A stretch of 64,000 nt of DNA. It comes from Oscillatoriophycideae cyanobacterium NC_groundwater_1537_Pr4_S-0.65um_50_18. Lineage in GTDB: Bacteria; Cyanobacteriota; Cyanobacteriia; Elainellales; Elainellaceae. The position numbers and the translations under genes were made by a program. Numbering within the stretch: position 1 is the first letter of the stretch; each line of letters starts with the position of its first letter. The stretch spans positions 124,001 to 188,000 of the forward strand of contig JACQYI010000006.1 in assembly GCA_016208305.1 (NCBI GenBank). The letters run 5' to 3'. Positions 44,838 through 53,562 of this stretch are shown here, piece by piece. Below the pieces are notes generated by a model, which was not told where the DNA came from, did no database searches, and was given only the letters and a program-made list of their open reading frames with translations.

Positions 44838-47240
44838 CTAAGGACCTTCTGTCATGGCACCGCCAAACGGCTGCTGACGCTCTAATAATTGGGTAATGGC
44901 TCTTACATCCAGAGGCTCTGAAAAGAAGTATCCCTGTCCGAACTCGCACTGCATGGCCAAAAGCTGATCCTGCTGCTCTTGCGTTTCTACTCCTTCTGCC
45001 GTGACGTCAATGCCCAAATTGTGAGCCAATATTAGAATAGTACGAATGATCTCCAGACTGTCAATGCAGCTATCCATTTGGCTGACAAACGATCGATCGA
45101 TTTTCAAAGTATTAATCGGAAAGCGAGGCAGATAGCTGAGGGAAGAATAGCCTGTGCCAAAGTCATCGATCGCGATACTAATCCCTAAGGCTCGCAGCTG
45201 ATAGAGCATATCCACAACGCAAGATGCATTTTCCATCACCATGCTTTCAGTTAGCTCTAGCTTGAGGTTGGCGGGGTTTAGCTTAGTCTCACGTAGCACC
45301 TGCCGAATTTGCTCTGTCAGACCTGGCATGGCGAACTGGCGGCTAGAAAGATTGACGCTGAGCGACAGGAAGCTTTGCTCTGGAAAAGCAGTAAGCCACT
45401 GCTGCATCTGATGGCAAGCCGATCGCAAAATCCACCAGCTCAAAGGAATAATCAATCCGCTTTCCTCTGCTACAGGAATAAACTGAGCAGGCGGCAAGAA
45501 TCCGCGTTCTGGGTGTTTCCAGCGGACTAGCGCCTCAAAGCCAACAATCAGCCCAGTGGTTAAACAGATAATCGGCTGGTAGAAAAGCTGTAGCTCTTGA
45601 GCGACGCCTGCCAGATCGGCCTTTAGCTCTGATGGCAGCTCTGATGGCAGCTCTGAAGCTAGCGATCGAGACTCAGGGAGAGCCTCTTGCCAAGGACTCC
45701 CCTGCCAGGCGCTGGCTGGAGCCGGACTTTTTTGCCAAGTGCTGGCCTGAGCTGAATCATCCTGAAACCAGGGTGGAGACAAATAAGTTGGGGCAAAATG
45801 GGCGGGGGCAATACCCATCATATTGGCTCGTCGTTCCCCTTGGGCGATCGCCCGACGCAGGTCGTTTTCCAACTGAAGTTTTAACAGCATTCGCGTCCGC
45901 ATCGTCTGTTCAAAGACTTGGTACTGGGCTTTGCCCAAGGCTTTAGCCCGATGCATAGCTGTATCAGCATCGCGCAATAGCGGCTCGGTTTGGGTGTAAT
46001 GTGCCGAGCTGAGAACAATACCGATGCTCACTGTAATAAAAACTTCGCGCCCGTCAAGATTAAACGGCAGCGCCAAAAGCTGCTGGAGTCGCTCTGCCAG
46101 GTGAGTCGCCTCGCTAGCGTACTGAACGTGAGACAGCAGGACGGCAAACTCATCGCCCCCCAGCCGAGCCACAGTGTTTTCGGGCTGCAAAAAAGACTTG
46201 AGCCGTTGGGCAGCAGATGCTAAGAGGCGATCGCCCAAAGCATTTCCCAGGCTATTGTTCACCAGTTTGAACTGGTCAATATCTAGCCATAGGACGGCAA
46301 ACGATGTGTTTGAATGCACCTGAGCATCCTCGATCGCCTGCTGCAAGCGATGAATAAAGCCTGCCCGATTGGACAATTCTGTTAAAGCATCGTAGAAGGT
46401 GCTGCGGTGCAGCGCTGCCTCAGCCTCGCGGCGATCGGTGATGTCAGTCTGAAAGCCGACAATACGTTCGAGCTTGCCCCAGCGATTGCGAACCACCAGA
46501 CCTCGGTTGTGCATCCAGCGATAGGTGCCATCGCGATGCAATAGCCGATACTCACATTCTAGGTGCGGCATGATTCCTTGGCGATGTTCGGCTAGGACAA
46601 ACTTGACGGCTTCAACATCAATGGGGTGAATGCGGCTGAGCCATTCGGCGGGGCGATCGCCAATCTCAGTTTCGGCATAGCCCAGCATTTCTTTCCAGCG
46701 CGATGAAAAATCAATGCGATCGGTGCGCAAATCCCAATCCCACAATCCTTCATTGGTGCCGCACAGGGTCAAGGCATAGCGTTTTTCACTCTGACGTAGC
46801 AGCAGATAGGTTCGCACAGACTCTGCCAAGGTGACGGCGCTGCCACATAGTCCAAAGAGCAGCATCGGAGGCGTGACTGGAATAGAATAGCCGCTCGTTT
46901 TTAGCAGCCATCCCAGCCCACCCCAGCCTACACACAAAGACAGCCAAGTCATGAGCTGATAGCGAAATCGCCATTGCGGTAGCCATCCGCCCAAGCCCAG
47001 ACCCAGCAACAGCAGCGCTACCCAAAACCATTCTTGTAGCGCTCGCGGCTGAGACGGGTCAAAGTGCAGTGCCTTCTGCACAAACATTTCTAGGGGCTGG
47101 CAAATGCCCGACTGAAACAGAGTGACGACGATCAGGGTTGCTAGCCCTGCTGGAAGAAACTGCCACCAAAATTTTTCAGTTAGTGGCTTTAGGGTGAACT
47201 GAGAGCGCAATCCCTGCTCTGGGATGGATTGGGTGATCAT
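44838..47240 (-). CDS. Membrane PAS-GGDEF-EAL protein (cyclic di-GMP turnover)
   Basis: The 800-aa product has an N-terminal membrane region with about four hydrophobic segments (residues 27-45, 72-88, 97-115, 122-140), a PAS/PAC domain (about 150-275), a GGDEF domain with intact RLGGDEF (361-365) and an EAL domain with EAL (569-571), ELTES, DDFGTGYSS, KIDRSF and AEGVET. Both catalytic activities look possible. Residues about 471-548 are an S/P/W/E-rich insertion between the first helix of the EAL domain and its first strand (QLFYQPI), partly built from tandem SEL-P repeats. No partner gene is adjacent. Confidence 0.9.
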   Translation of the reverse strand: MITQSIPEQGLRSQFTLKPLTEKFWWQFLPAGLATLIVVTLFQSGICQPLEMFVQKALHFDPSQPRALQEWFWVALLLLGLGLGGWLPQWRFRYQLMTWLSLCVGWGGLGWLLKTSGYSIPVTPPMLLFGLCGSAVTLAESVRTYLLLRQSEKRYALTLCGTNEGLWDWDLRTDRIDFSSRWKEMLGYAETEIGDRPAEWLSRIHPIDVEAVKFVLAEHRQGIMPHLECEYRLLHRDGTYRWMHNRGLVVRNRWGKLERIVGFQTDITDRREAEAALHRSTFYDALTELSNRAGFIHRLQQAIEDAQVHSNTSFAVLWLDIDQFKLVNNSLGNALGDRLLASAAQRLKSFLQPENTVARLGGDEFAVLLSHVQYASEATHLAERLQQLLALPFNLDGREVFITVSIGIVLSSAHYTQTEPLLRDADTAMHRAKALGKAQYQVFEQTMRTRMLLKLQLENDLRRAIAQGERRANMMGIAPAHFAPTYLSPPWFQDDSAQASTWQKSPAPASAWQGSPWQEALPESRSLASELPSELPSELKADLAGVAQELQLFYQPIICLTTGLIVGFEALVRWKHPERGFLPPAQFIPVAEESGLIIPLSWWILRSACHQMQQWLTAFPEQSFLSLSVNLSSRQFAMPGLTEQIRQVLRETKLNPANLKLELTESMVMENASCVVDMLYQLRALGISIAIDDFGTGYSSLSYLPRFPINTLKIDRSFVSQMDSCIDSLEIIRTILILAHNLGIDVTAEGVETQEQQDQLLAMQCEFGQGYFFSEPLDVRAITQLLERQQPFGGAMTEGP

Positions 47241-47711
47241 GCTTTGGGCTTAGAAGGCTGATGAGGGAACGGCGGACTGAATTCATGTAGATGCCTAACT
47301 CCCAACAAAAGATGTAGATCGAGGTGTAGATGAAAGAATGATGCGGATGAAGCTGGAAGACCCTAATGGAACTGAGGTTGCTACTGTCGCTAAAGGCGAT
47401 CGATCATCATTTGGGACATCTCCCAAGAACTACTTAAAACCATATTGACATTAGCCTGTATAAAGGAACAGACTACTTGTCAAAAGATTAGATTTAGATG
47501 ATCAGTCAGTGACATTGCTTAATTTGAATGTAAATTTTTGAAGGTGGGCAGAGTGAACTTCCCCCCAGTTTATTTGTGAGCCATCTGAGCCATAAACCTG
47601 CTCCATAAAATTTGACTGCGCCTGGGCGATCGAAGGGACGCTAAAGGGGAGGGAGAGGAGTGATACTCTGAGACTTGACACGCTAGAATTTATGCTCTGG
47701 AATTTACGACG
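47241..47711. other. Divergent intergenic region
   Basis: These 471 nt lie between the GGDEF-EAL gene (leftward) and the hydrolase gene (rightward). A 141-aa minus-strand frame (47502-47927) runs into the hydrolase gene and has no recognisable features, so it is not called. No other signal stands out. Confidence 0.4.
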
Positions 47712-48656
47712 GTGACATCTCGGCTCCTTTCTATTCCTTATCAGCAGCTCACAGAACCTACCTCGATCGCAATTGCCCAGCAGATAGAGTGTCAAGACAT
47801 TTCTACGCCGCTCAGCGAAAGCCCGATTGCGACGGCCTATCTTCACTTCGGCAAAGTCCATCGGGATAAAAAAGGACAGGGCAAAGAGGGACAGGGTAAA
47901 AGCTGCGCGCCAATACTCCTGCTGCATGGATTCGATAGCTCAATCTTTGAGTTTCGCCGCCTCATCCCACTGCTGGCAGAGCAAGCTGAAACCTGGGCGA
48001 TCGATCTTCTAGGATTTGGCTTCACGGCGCGATCGCCCCAGATTGCCGTTACCCCGCTTGCCATCAAAACTCATCTGTATCACTGCTGGAAAACGCTCAT
48101 TGCAGAGCCTGTGGTTTTGGTGGGGGCATCTATGGGAGGTGCGGCGGCGATCGATTTTGCCCTCACCTATCCCGATGCGGTTCGACAGCTTGTGCTCATT
48201 GACAGCGCTGGATTTAGAGGTGGATTTCCCCTCAGCCAGTTGATTACTCAACCGATTGGCAAATGGGCTACGGCCTTTTTGCGCAACCTCAAAGTCCGGC
48301 AAAATATTAGCCTCAAAGCTTATCACAATCCCAGCTTGGCTTCAGCCGATGCGCTCCACTGTGCGGCGCTGCATCTAGAGGAAGCAGGCTGGCAGCAGTC
48401 GCTAATTGCTTTTACGCAAAGCGGTGGCTATCAATCGTTCAAAACGAAGCTGTCGCAGCTTCAGCCGCCAACGCTGATTTTGTGGGGAGAGAACGATCGG
48501 ATTTTGGGCATCCAAGATGCTCAGCGTTTGCATCAGGCTATTCCGCGCAGTCAGCTTATTTGGATTGCTCAATGCGGTCATGTGCCTCATTTAGAGCAGC
48601 CCCAGCAGACTGCGGCTCATATTTTAGAGTTTGGTTATGGTGCTCCTCTGCCCTAA
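47712..48656 (+). CDS. Alpha/beta-fold hydrolase
   Basis: This 314-aa alpha/beta hydrolase has the oxyanion region LLLHGFDSS, the nucleophile elbow VGASMGGAAA, the acid in LILWGENDRIL and the catalytic histidine in CGHVPHLEQP, so the triad is complete. A K/G/Q-rich tandem (DKKGQGKEGQGKS) interrupts the first strand loop. The start is a GTG at 47712 without a clear SD; no nearer ATG gives a full domain. The substrate is unknown. Confidence 0.85.
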   Translation: MTSRLLSIPYQQLTEPTSIAIAQQIECQDISTPLSESPIATAYLHFGKVHRDKKGQGKEGQGKSCAPILLLHGFDSSIFEFRRLIPLLAEQAETWAIDLLGFGFTARSPQIAVTPLAIKTHLYHCWKTLIAEPVVLVGASMGGAAAIDFALTYPDAVRQLVLIDSAGFRGGFPLSQLITQPIGKWATAFLRNLKVRQNISLKAYHNPSLASADALHCAALHLEEAGWQQSLIAFTQSGGYQSFKTKLSQLQPPTLILWGENDRILGIQDAQRLHQAIPRSQLIWIAQCGHVPHLEQPQQTAAHILEFGYGAPLP

Positions 48657-48743
48657 ATCTGAGGCAGCAGTTGCCGCATTTGCAGTATTAAGCAAATATG
48701 GCTCAAGTTTTTTTTCTCAGGCATGTCTCTAAGGAGTAGTTCT

Positions 48744-49421
48744 GTGGTGCGATCGCCGGTCTCCTCAAAAGTTCTCCCCCAGATTTCTCCCAAAATTCTG
48801 GTAGTGTTCAACGGTAAAGGTGGCGTTGGCAAAACAACTACTGCCGTTAATCTGGCGGCAGCCTTTGCCGAAACCGATTCTGTGCTGTTGGTCGATGCCG
48901 ATCCACAGGGTTCGGCCTCTTGGTGGATCGATCGCAGCCCTAAACCTATGGGGTTTGATTTAACCAAATCAACTGATCCGCTGTTGCTGGGTCATCTTCG
49001 GCAAATCACCGACTATCAGCTCATTGTGGTTGACACTCCCCCTGCCCTTAGCTCTAGTGCATTGGCTGCTGTCTTGCCAATGGCCGATTATCTGCTGCTC
49101 CCCAGCCCACCCGCACCTATGGACTTATCGGCTCTAATCGATACCGTTAAGCAAGTGGTTCTGCCTTCAGGCGTTTGCCATCGGGTGCTGCTCACACGAG
49201 TTGATCCGCGCAGCTTGGCAGAGGCTTCAGAAGCCCAAAAGACTTTGCAAGAAGTAGGAGTTCCAGTTTGCCAAACCTTCGTGCGCTCTTACAAAGCCCA
49301 TGAACGCTCTGCTCTAGAAGGCACCTCTATTTTTCAATGGCGTGGCAAAAATAAAACAGAAGCTATGGCAGATTATCGGCGAGTTGTCGAAGAAATCCAA
49401 CAAGACTGGAAGACAATATAA
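48744..49421 (+). CDS. ParA/MinD-family ATPase, possible McdA
   Basis: This is a ParA-type ATPase with the deviant Walker [13 protein letters not shown] (signature lysine present), switch [15 protein letters not shown] and switch [13 protein letters not shown] place the start at the GTG at 48744 because AAGGAG lies 7 nt before it, giving 225 aa. The ATG at 48723 precedes that SD and adds seven residues. No ParB gene follows. Instead a Q/A-rich coiled-coil protein gene begins 186 nt downstream, an arrangement like carboxysome-positioning McdA-McdB pairs. Chromosome or plasmid ParA is less likely without parB/parS. Confidence 0.85.
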   Translation: MVRSPVSSKVLPQISPKILVVFNGKGGVGKTTTAVNLAAAFAETDSVLLVDADPQGSASWWIDRSPKPMGFDLTKSTDPLLLGHLRQITDYQLIVVDTPPALSSSALAAVLPMADYLLLPSPPAPMDLSALIDTVKQVVLPSGVCHRVLLTRVDPRSLAEASEAQKTLQEVGVPVCQTFVRSYKAHERSALEGTSIFQWRGKNKTEAMADYRRVVEEIQQDWKTI

Positions 49422-49607
49422 GCTGAAAGACAGTATTTAAAAAGGACACTGTAGAAGGAAGATAAGGATAAAGGGGCACTGTAAAGCAAGACGCTACAGA
49501 GAAGCGTAACTTTGAGGGTTCTTAGGCAAATAGGCTAACGGGCGATCGACCAAGGTTTCCCGATCGCCTTTTGAGTTGGCAGCATATTACCAGGAGCAGA
49601 AAGATCA

Positions 49608-50507
49608 ATGGCGCGGAAACGATTGTCAGACTTATTACGGGAAGAGGCGAAAAAGCCTACGGCAGCATCTCAGGAGGCAGCCGAAACCCTTCCAGAGGCA
49701 GCCCCAGCATCTTCAGATGCGGCTTCAGAAACAGTGGCAACCCCAGAAGCAGCGACAACACCAGAAGCGGCGGCAACCTCAGAAGCGACAACCGCTCCGA
49801 CATCGGCACCCTCGCCCACCGTGACCCCTGAAGCAACGCCAGAGTCTCCCGAAGTTGCCGCTGCTCCTAACCGACGAGGCACTCCCACAAAGGCTGACTT
49901 AGAAGAAACGATCGCCCAACTGCAAGCAACTCTCCTCAGTGACCAGCAAGCGGCGCAGCAGCAGATGCAAGCGCTACAGCAGGAAATTGCCCAACTGCAA
50001 ACCAAGCTGCAAGACCAAGCTCAAGCCCAAGCTAAGATCAGCCAAACGCTGAAGGATGAGGCTCAGGCTGCACCACAGATCCATCAGCTTAAGGCTGAGC
50101 TAGAAGAAGCCAGAACTGTAATTTTGCAGCTATCAGAAGAAAATCAGACGCTCAAGGCTAATAAGGCTAAAGCTCAGACAGCCGCCGCTGCACCGCTCCA
50201 GGCTGCGCCACTTCAGACTGCACCTTCTCCAGCGACGCGTATGCAACCTGCGGCTCAAGCGGCCAAACCTGCGGCGCTTAAGCCCCTGCCTCAGCCCAAA
50301 GCTCCTGAGCCAGGTCTAGAAAGCTACGCGCAAACTCAGCCTGCCTCACGGGGAATTGTGCCTATGCCGGGACGCGATCGCCCCCAGCACGAACGCGCCC
50401 TCCGGAAAATCTTGGAGCACCCGACTCAACCCAGCGGCCTACCCGATATGTCTTCTGAGAAACCGAGCGGTAAGATTGCCGAAGTGGATATTGGCTGGAT
50501 GGATTAG
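49608..50507 (+). CDS. Disordered/coiled-coil protein downstream of ParA, possible McdB-like partner
   Basis: The 299-aa product begins MARKRLSDLLREEAKK. It continues with an A/T/E/P-rich disordered region (about 18-90), a glutamine-rich coiled coil (about 94-185), a second A/P/Q-rich stretch (about 187-245), and a conserved-looking end (ERALRKILEHPTQP and IAEVDIGWMD with a tryptophan third from the end). McdB proteins share disorder, a Q-rich coiled coil and a C-terminal tryptophan, so the pairing with the ParA gene is suggestive. AGGAG lies 12 nt before the ATG. I do not recognise a named family with certainty. Confidence 0.7.
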   Translation: MARKRLSDLLREEAKKPTAASQEAAETLPEAAPASSDAASETVATPEAATTPEAAATSEATTAPTSAPSPTVTPEATPESPEVAAAPNRRGTPTKADLEETIAQLQATLLSDQQAAQQQMQALQQEIAQLQTKLQDQAQAQAKISQTLKDEAQAAPQIHQLKAELEEARTVILQLSEENQTLKANKAKAQTAAAAPLQAAPLQTAPSPATRMQPAAQAAKPAALKPLPQPKAPEPGLESYAQTQPASRGIVPMPGRDRPQHERALRKILEHPTQPSGLPDMSSEKPSGKIAEVDIGWMD

Positions 50508-50559
50508 AGTCAAATTGATTAAGATAGTTGAAGAAAGTTTCGGTCACCCTAATAATTGC

Positions 50560-51855
50560 ATGACCTCTACCCTAACGGAGTCTCCTGTTTCTCGCCTGAA
50601 TGCGCCCACGCTGCATCGCCTCCCCAATGGGCTGACGATCGTTGCTGAACAGATGCCCGTTGAGGCAGTCAATCTCAGCCTCTGGCTGGCTGTGGGTTCC
50701 GCCGTTGAAACAGACGAAATCAACGGCATGGCGCATTTCTTAGAGCACATGATCTTTAAGGGCACTGCCCGACTGCAAAGTGGAGAGTTTGAGCGGCGAA
50801 TCGAGCAGCGCGGCGCAGTCACTAATGCCGCTACTAGCCAAGACTACACGCATTACTACATCACGACAGCACCTCAAGACTTTGCAGCCTTGGCACCGCA
50901 TCAAATTGAGGTTGTCCTCAATGCGGCCATTCCTGATGAGGCGTTTGAGCGAGAGCGATTTGTGGTGCTGGAAGAGATTAGGCGATCGGAAGATAATCCG
51001 CGTCGGCGCACTTTTTATCGCTCTATGGAGGCAGCCTTCGAGCACCTCCCCTATCGTCGTCCTGTGTTAGGCCCTGCTGCGGTGATTGAAAGCCTCAAGC
51101 CTCAGCAGATGCGAGATTTTCATAGCATTTGGTATCGGCCTCAGTCTTTGACGGCAGCAGTTGTCGGCAACCTCCCGGTCGAGCGCTTAATTGAAATTGT
51201 TGCAGAAAGCTTTGAGACAGCACAGTCTCATCGTAATCATTCTGCGGCTCATTACGTCGAGCTACCGGACGTTAGTCCAGAAGCGCCATTTACTCAAATC
51301 TGCCGTTCTGAATACATTGACGACAGTTTGCAACAGGCACGACTTGTGATGATGTGGCGCGTTCCAGGCATGGCAGATCTGCCGCAGACTTATGCTCTGG
51401 ATGTGCTGTCTTCTGTCTTAGGACGCGGACGCACGGCTCGCATGGTTCGGGATCTGCGGGAAGAGCGTAATCTGATCTCTTCCATCTCCGTCAGCAACAT
51501 GACCTATACGCAACAGGGACTGTTCTACATCGCAGTACAGTTGCCTAGCGAAAACCTGGCTGTCGTAGAAGCGGCGATCGCGCAGCATATTCGAGATCTT
51601 CATACCGAGTTGATTTCTGAACTTGAGCTAGAGCGGGTGCGGACGCTGGTCGCAAATCGCTTTGTTTTTGGTAACGAAACCCCTAGCGATCGAGCCAGTA
51701 TTTATGGCTACTACCAGGCCGTTATAGGAGATTTGACCCCTGCGATCGAATATCCATCCCGCATTCAGGCGCTCAGCACGGCAGATCTACAGGCCGCTGC
51801 TCGTCAATATCTATCGCCCGATGCCTATAGCGTTGTCACGCTCAGACCTAGCTAA
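50560..51855 (+). CDS. M16 family zinc peptidase
   Basis: This processing-peptidase-like enzyme of 431 aa has the inverted zinc motif HFLEH (H59, E62, H63) and a downstream glutamate in VVLEEIRRSED (E138/E139) about 75 residues later, so the metal site is complete. The C-terminal half holds the second M16 domain (LGRGRTARMVRDLREER). I start it at the ATG at 50560. Extending to an upstream start at 50356 would overlap the preceding gene and add non-homologous sequence. Typical substrates are short peptides. It starts 53 nt after the coiled-coil gene. Confidence 0.92.
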   Translation: MTSTLTESPVSRLNAPTLHRLPNGLTIVAEQMPVEAVNLSLWLAVGSAVETDEINGMAHFLEHMIFKGTARLQSGEFERRIEQRGAVTNAATSQDYTHYYITTAPQDFAALAPHQIEVVLNAAIPDEAFERERFVVLEEIRRSEDNPRRRTFYRSMEAAFEHLPYRRPVLGPAAVIESLKPQQMRDFHSIWYRPQSLTAAVVGNLPVERLIEIVAESFETAQSHRNHSAAHYVELPDVSPEAPFTQICRSEYIDDSLQQARLVMMWRVPGMADLPQTYALDVLSSVLGRGRTARMVRDLREERNLISSISVSNMTYTQQGLFYIAVQLPSENLAVVEAAIAQHIRDLHTELISELELERVRTLVANRFVFGNETPSDRASIYGYYQAVIGDLTPAIEYPSRIQALSTADLQAAARQYLSPDAYSVVTLRPS

Positions 51856-51933
51856 AGATCGCGAATTAGGCTGGAATAATTTTTTGGCAGGATCACGCTC
51901 CGCGGAACCCTGCCAAAAAATTATTCGATTGGC

Positions 51934-53280
51934 TTAGCCCAAGAACTTCAGCACCAGTGAAATTAGACTCAAGAAGGTCAAGAACCCGACAGAATCGAGT
52001 GTAGTCGTAAGTAATGGCCCGCTAATGAGCGCCGGATCTAAACCTAACCGCTTTAAGCCCATAGGCAGCAAGGTTCCCAGACTGGCGGCCACCACCACGT
52101 TAATCATCATAACCAGACCCGCAATTAACGCGACCCAGCGCTCAGACGGCACTGCCCAGATCAAAGAAAGCAGGCTCAAGGCTAACCCTAGAGCGATCGC
52201 CGTTCCCATACCTGCCAGTAGCTCTTTGCGGAGAATCTTTAACGTGTCTGCTACAGTCACCTCTCCAATTCCTAAGCCTCGCACTGTCACCGATAGCGCC
52301 TGAATGCCGACTGTGCCACTGGCATTCGACAAAATGGGCATGACCACAGCCAGTACAGGCACTAGAGCAATCACCTGCTGGAAAGGGGCGATCGCACTTG
52401 CTGCGCCGATATAAAGCGCCATGTTAGCCATCAGCCAGGGAAGCCGCTTGCGGAGCGTCACGCCCGGAGGAGATAGCGCCGCTTCATCTCCGCCACTCAC
52501 CCCCGCTAGTTTTTGGATATCTTCAGTGGCTTCTTCTTCCAGAATGTCCACCACATCATCGATTGTGACAATGCCAACCAGGCGATCTTCGCGATCGACC
52601 ACAGGTAGGGCGATGAGGTCATAGCGCTTCATCAACTGCGCCACTTCTTCCTGCGGGGTTTCGGTATAGGTTTTCAGGACGCGTTCGCTGGCAATATCTT
52701 TAATCAGCGCAGTCGGGATAGAGAATAAAAGCTGTCGCAAAGAAACCACTTGCACCAGCTTACGTTTGTCATCAGTGACATAGGCGTAATAAATAGTTTC
52801 TTTATCCTGTCCGGTCTGCCGAATTTTTTCGAGTGCTTCGCCCACCGTCAGCCCTTGGCGCAACTGCACATACTCGGTGGTCATGACCCGTCCTGCCGTA
52901 CCCTCTGGATAACCCAGAATAATGGCAGTCACCTCTCGCTCAGTCGGACTAATTTGTTCTAGAAGGCGGCGAACGATGCGAGCGGGCAACTCATCGAATA
53001 GCTCAGCCCGATCGTCAGGTCGCATGGTGTCGATCAGCTGCCGCACATCCGCAGCATGCAGCGAGCTGATTAACTCTTCTTGAATGTCAGGCGGTAAGTA
53101 CTCAAAAACATCAGTAGCTTTGTCTTTTTGCAGTAGCCGAAAGGCGATCGCCCTTTGCTCTGGTGGCAGTTCTACAATGTAGTCGCCTAAGTCAATCGCT
53201 GGAAGCTGAGTCAGCTCCCACTTCATTTGATTTAAGCCAGCCAATTCTGTCAGGTAAAACTGTTTTTCCTGGGTAAGCAC
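51934..53280 (-). CDS. mgtE: Magnesium transporter MgtE
   Basis: MgtE is a Mg2+-gated Mg2+ channel. The 448-aa product has the MgtE N domain (about 30-130), a CBS pair (about 140-255, with YAYVTDDKRKLVQVVSLRQL and ALPVVDREDRLVGIVTIDDV) and five membrane helices (about 280-448) with ASGTVGIQALSVTVRGL. The start is a GTG at 53280, set by a strong AGGAGG 5 nt upstream. It is convergent with the M16 gene. Confidence 0.95.
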   Translation of the reverse strand: MLTQEKQFYLTELAGLNQMKWELTQLPAIDLGDYIVELPPEQRAIAFRLLQKDKATDVFEYLPPDIQEELISSLHAADVRQLIDTMRPDDRAELFDELPARIVRRLLEQISPTEREVTAIILGYPEGTAGRVMTTEYVQLRQGLTVGEALEKIRQTGQDKETIYYAYVTDDKRKLVQVVSLRQLLFSIPTALIKDIASERVLKTYTETPQEEVAQLMKRYDLIALPVVDREDRLVGIVTIDDVVDILEEEATEDIQKLAGVSGGDEAALSPPGVTLRKRLPWLMANMALYIGAASAIAPFQQVIALVPVLAVVMPILSNASGTVGIQALSVTVRGLGIGEVTVADTLKILRKELLAGMGTAIALGLALSLLSLIWAVPSERWVALIAGLVMMINVVVAASLGTLLPMGLKRLGLDPALISGPLLTTTLDSVGFLTFLSLISLVLKFLG

Positions 53281-53562
53281 GACGACCTCCTATTGTCTCC
53301 CCCGCGCTGGGAGGCAATGTTCACTGAGGCGTAAAGCTCATTGAGACAAGACTCACCAGGTTAGGGAGTGAATTTACTGTGGATGAATAACCTGTGGGGT
53401 AATGGACTTTGGTCCATGAGAAGCATTAATTCAACATCAATACTTGGACATTGCGAAGTATTGCTAATATTTATGTTAACCCGCGTGAGTGGCGATCGGC
53501 AGTAGCTAAAGGAATTTTCACACTAAAAGAATAAAAAAATAAGAAATAAAGGCAGTCATGCG

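Noticed and set aside
47502-47927. Minus-strand 141-aa frame between the GGDEF-EAL and hydrolase genes
   Set aside because: Half of it is antisense to the hydrolase gene, there is no RBS, and no domain is recognisable.
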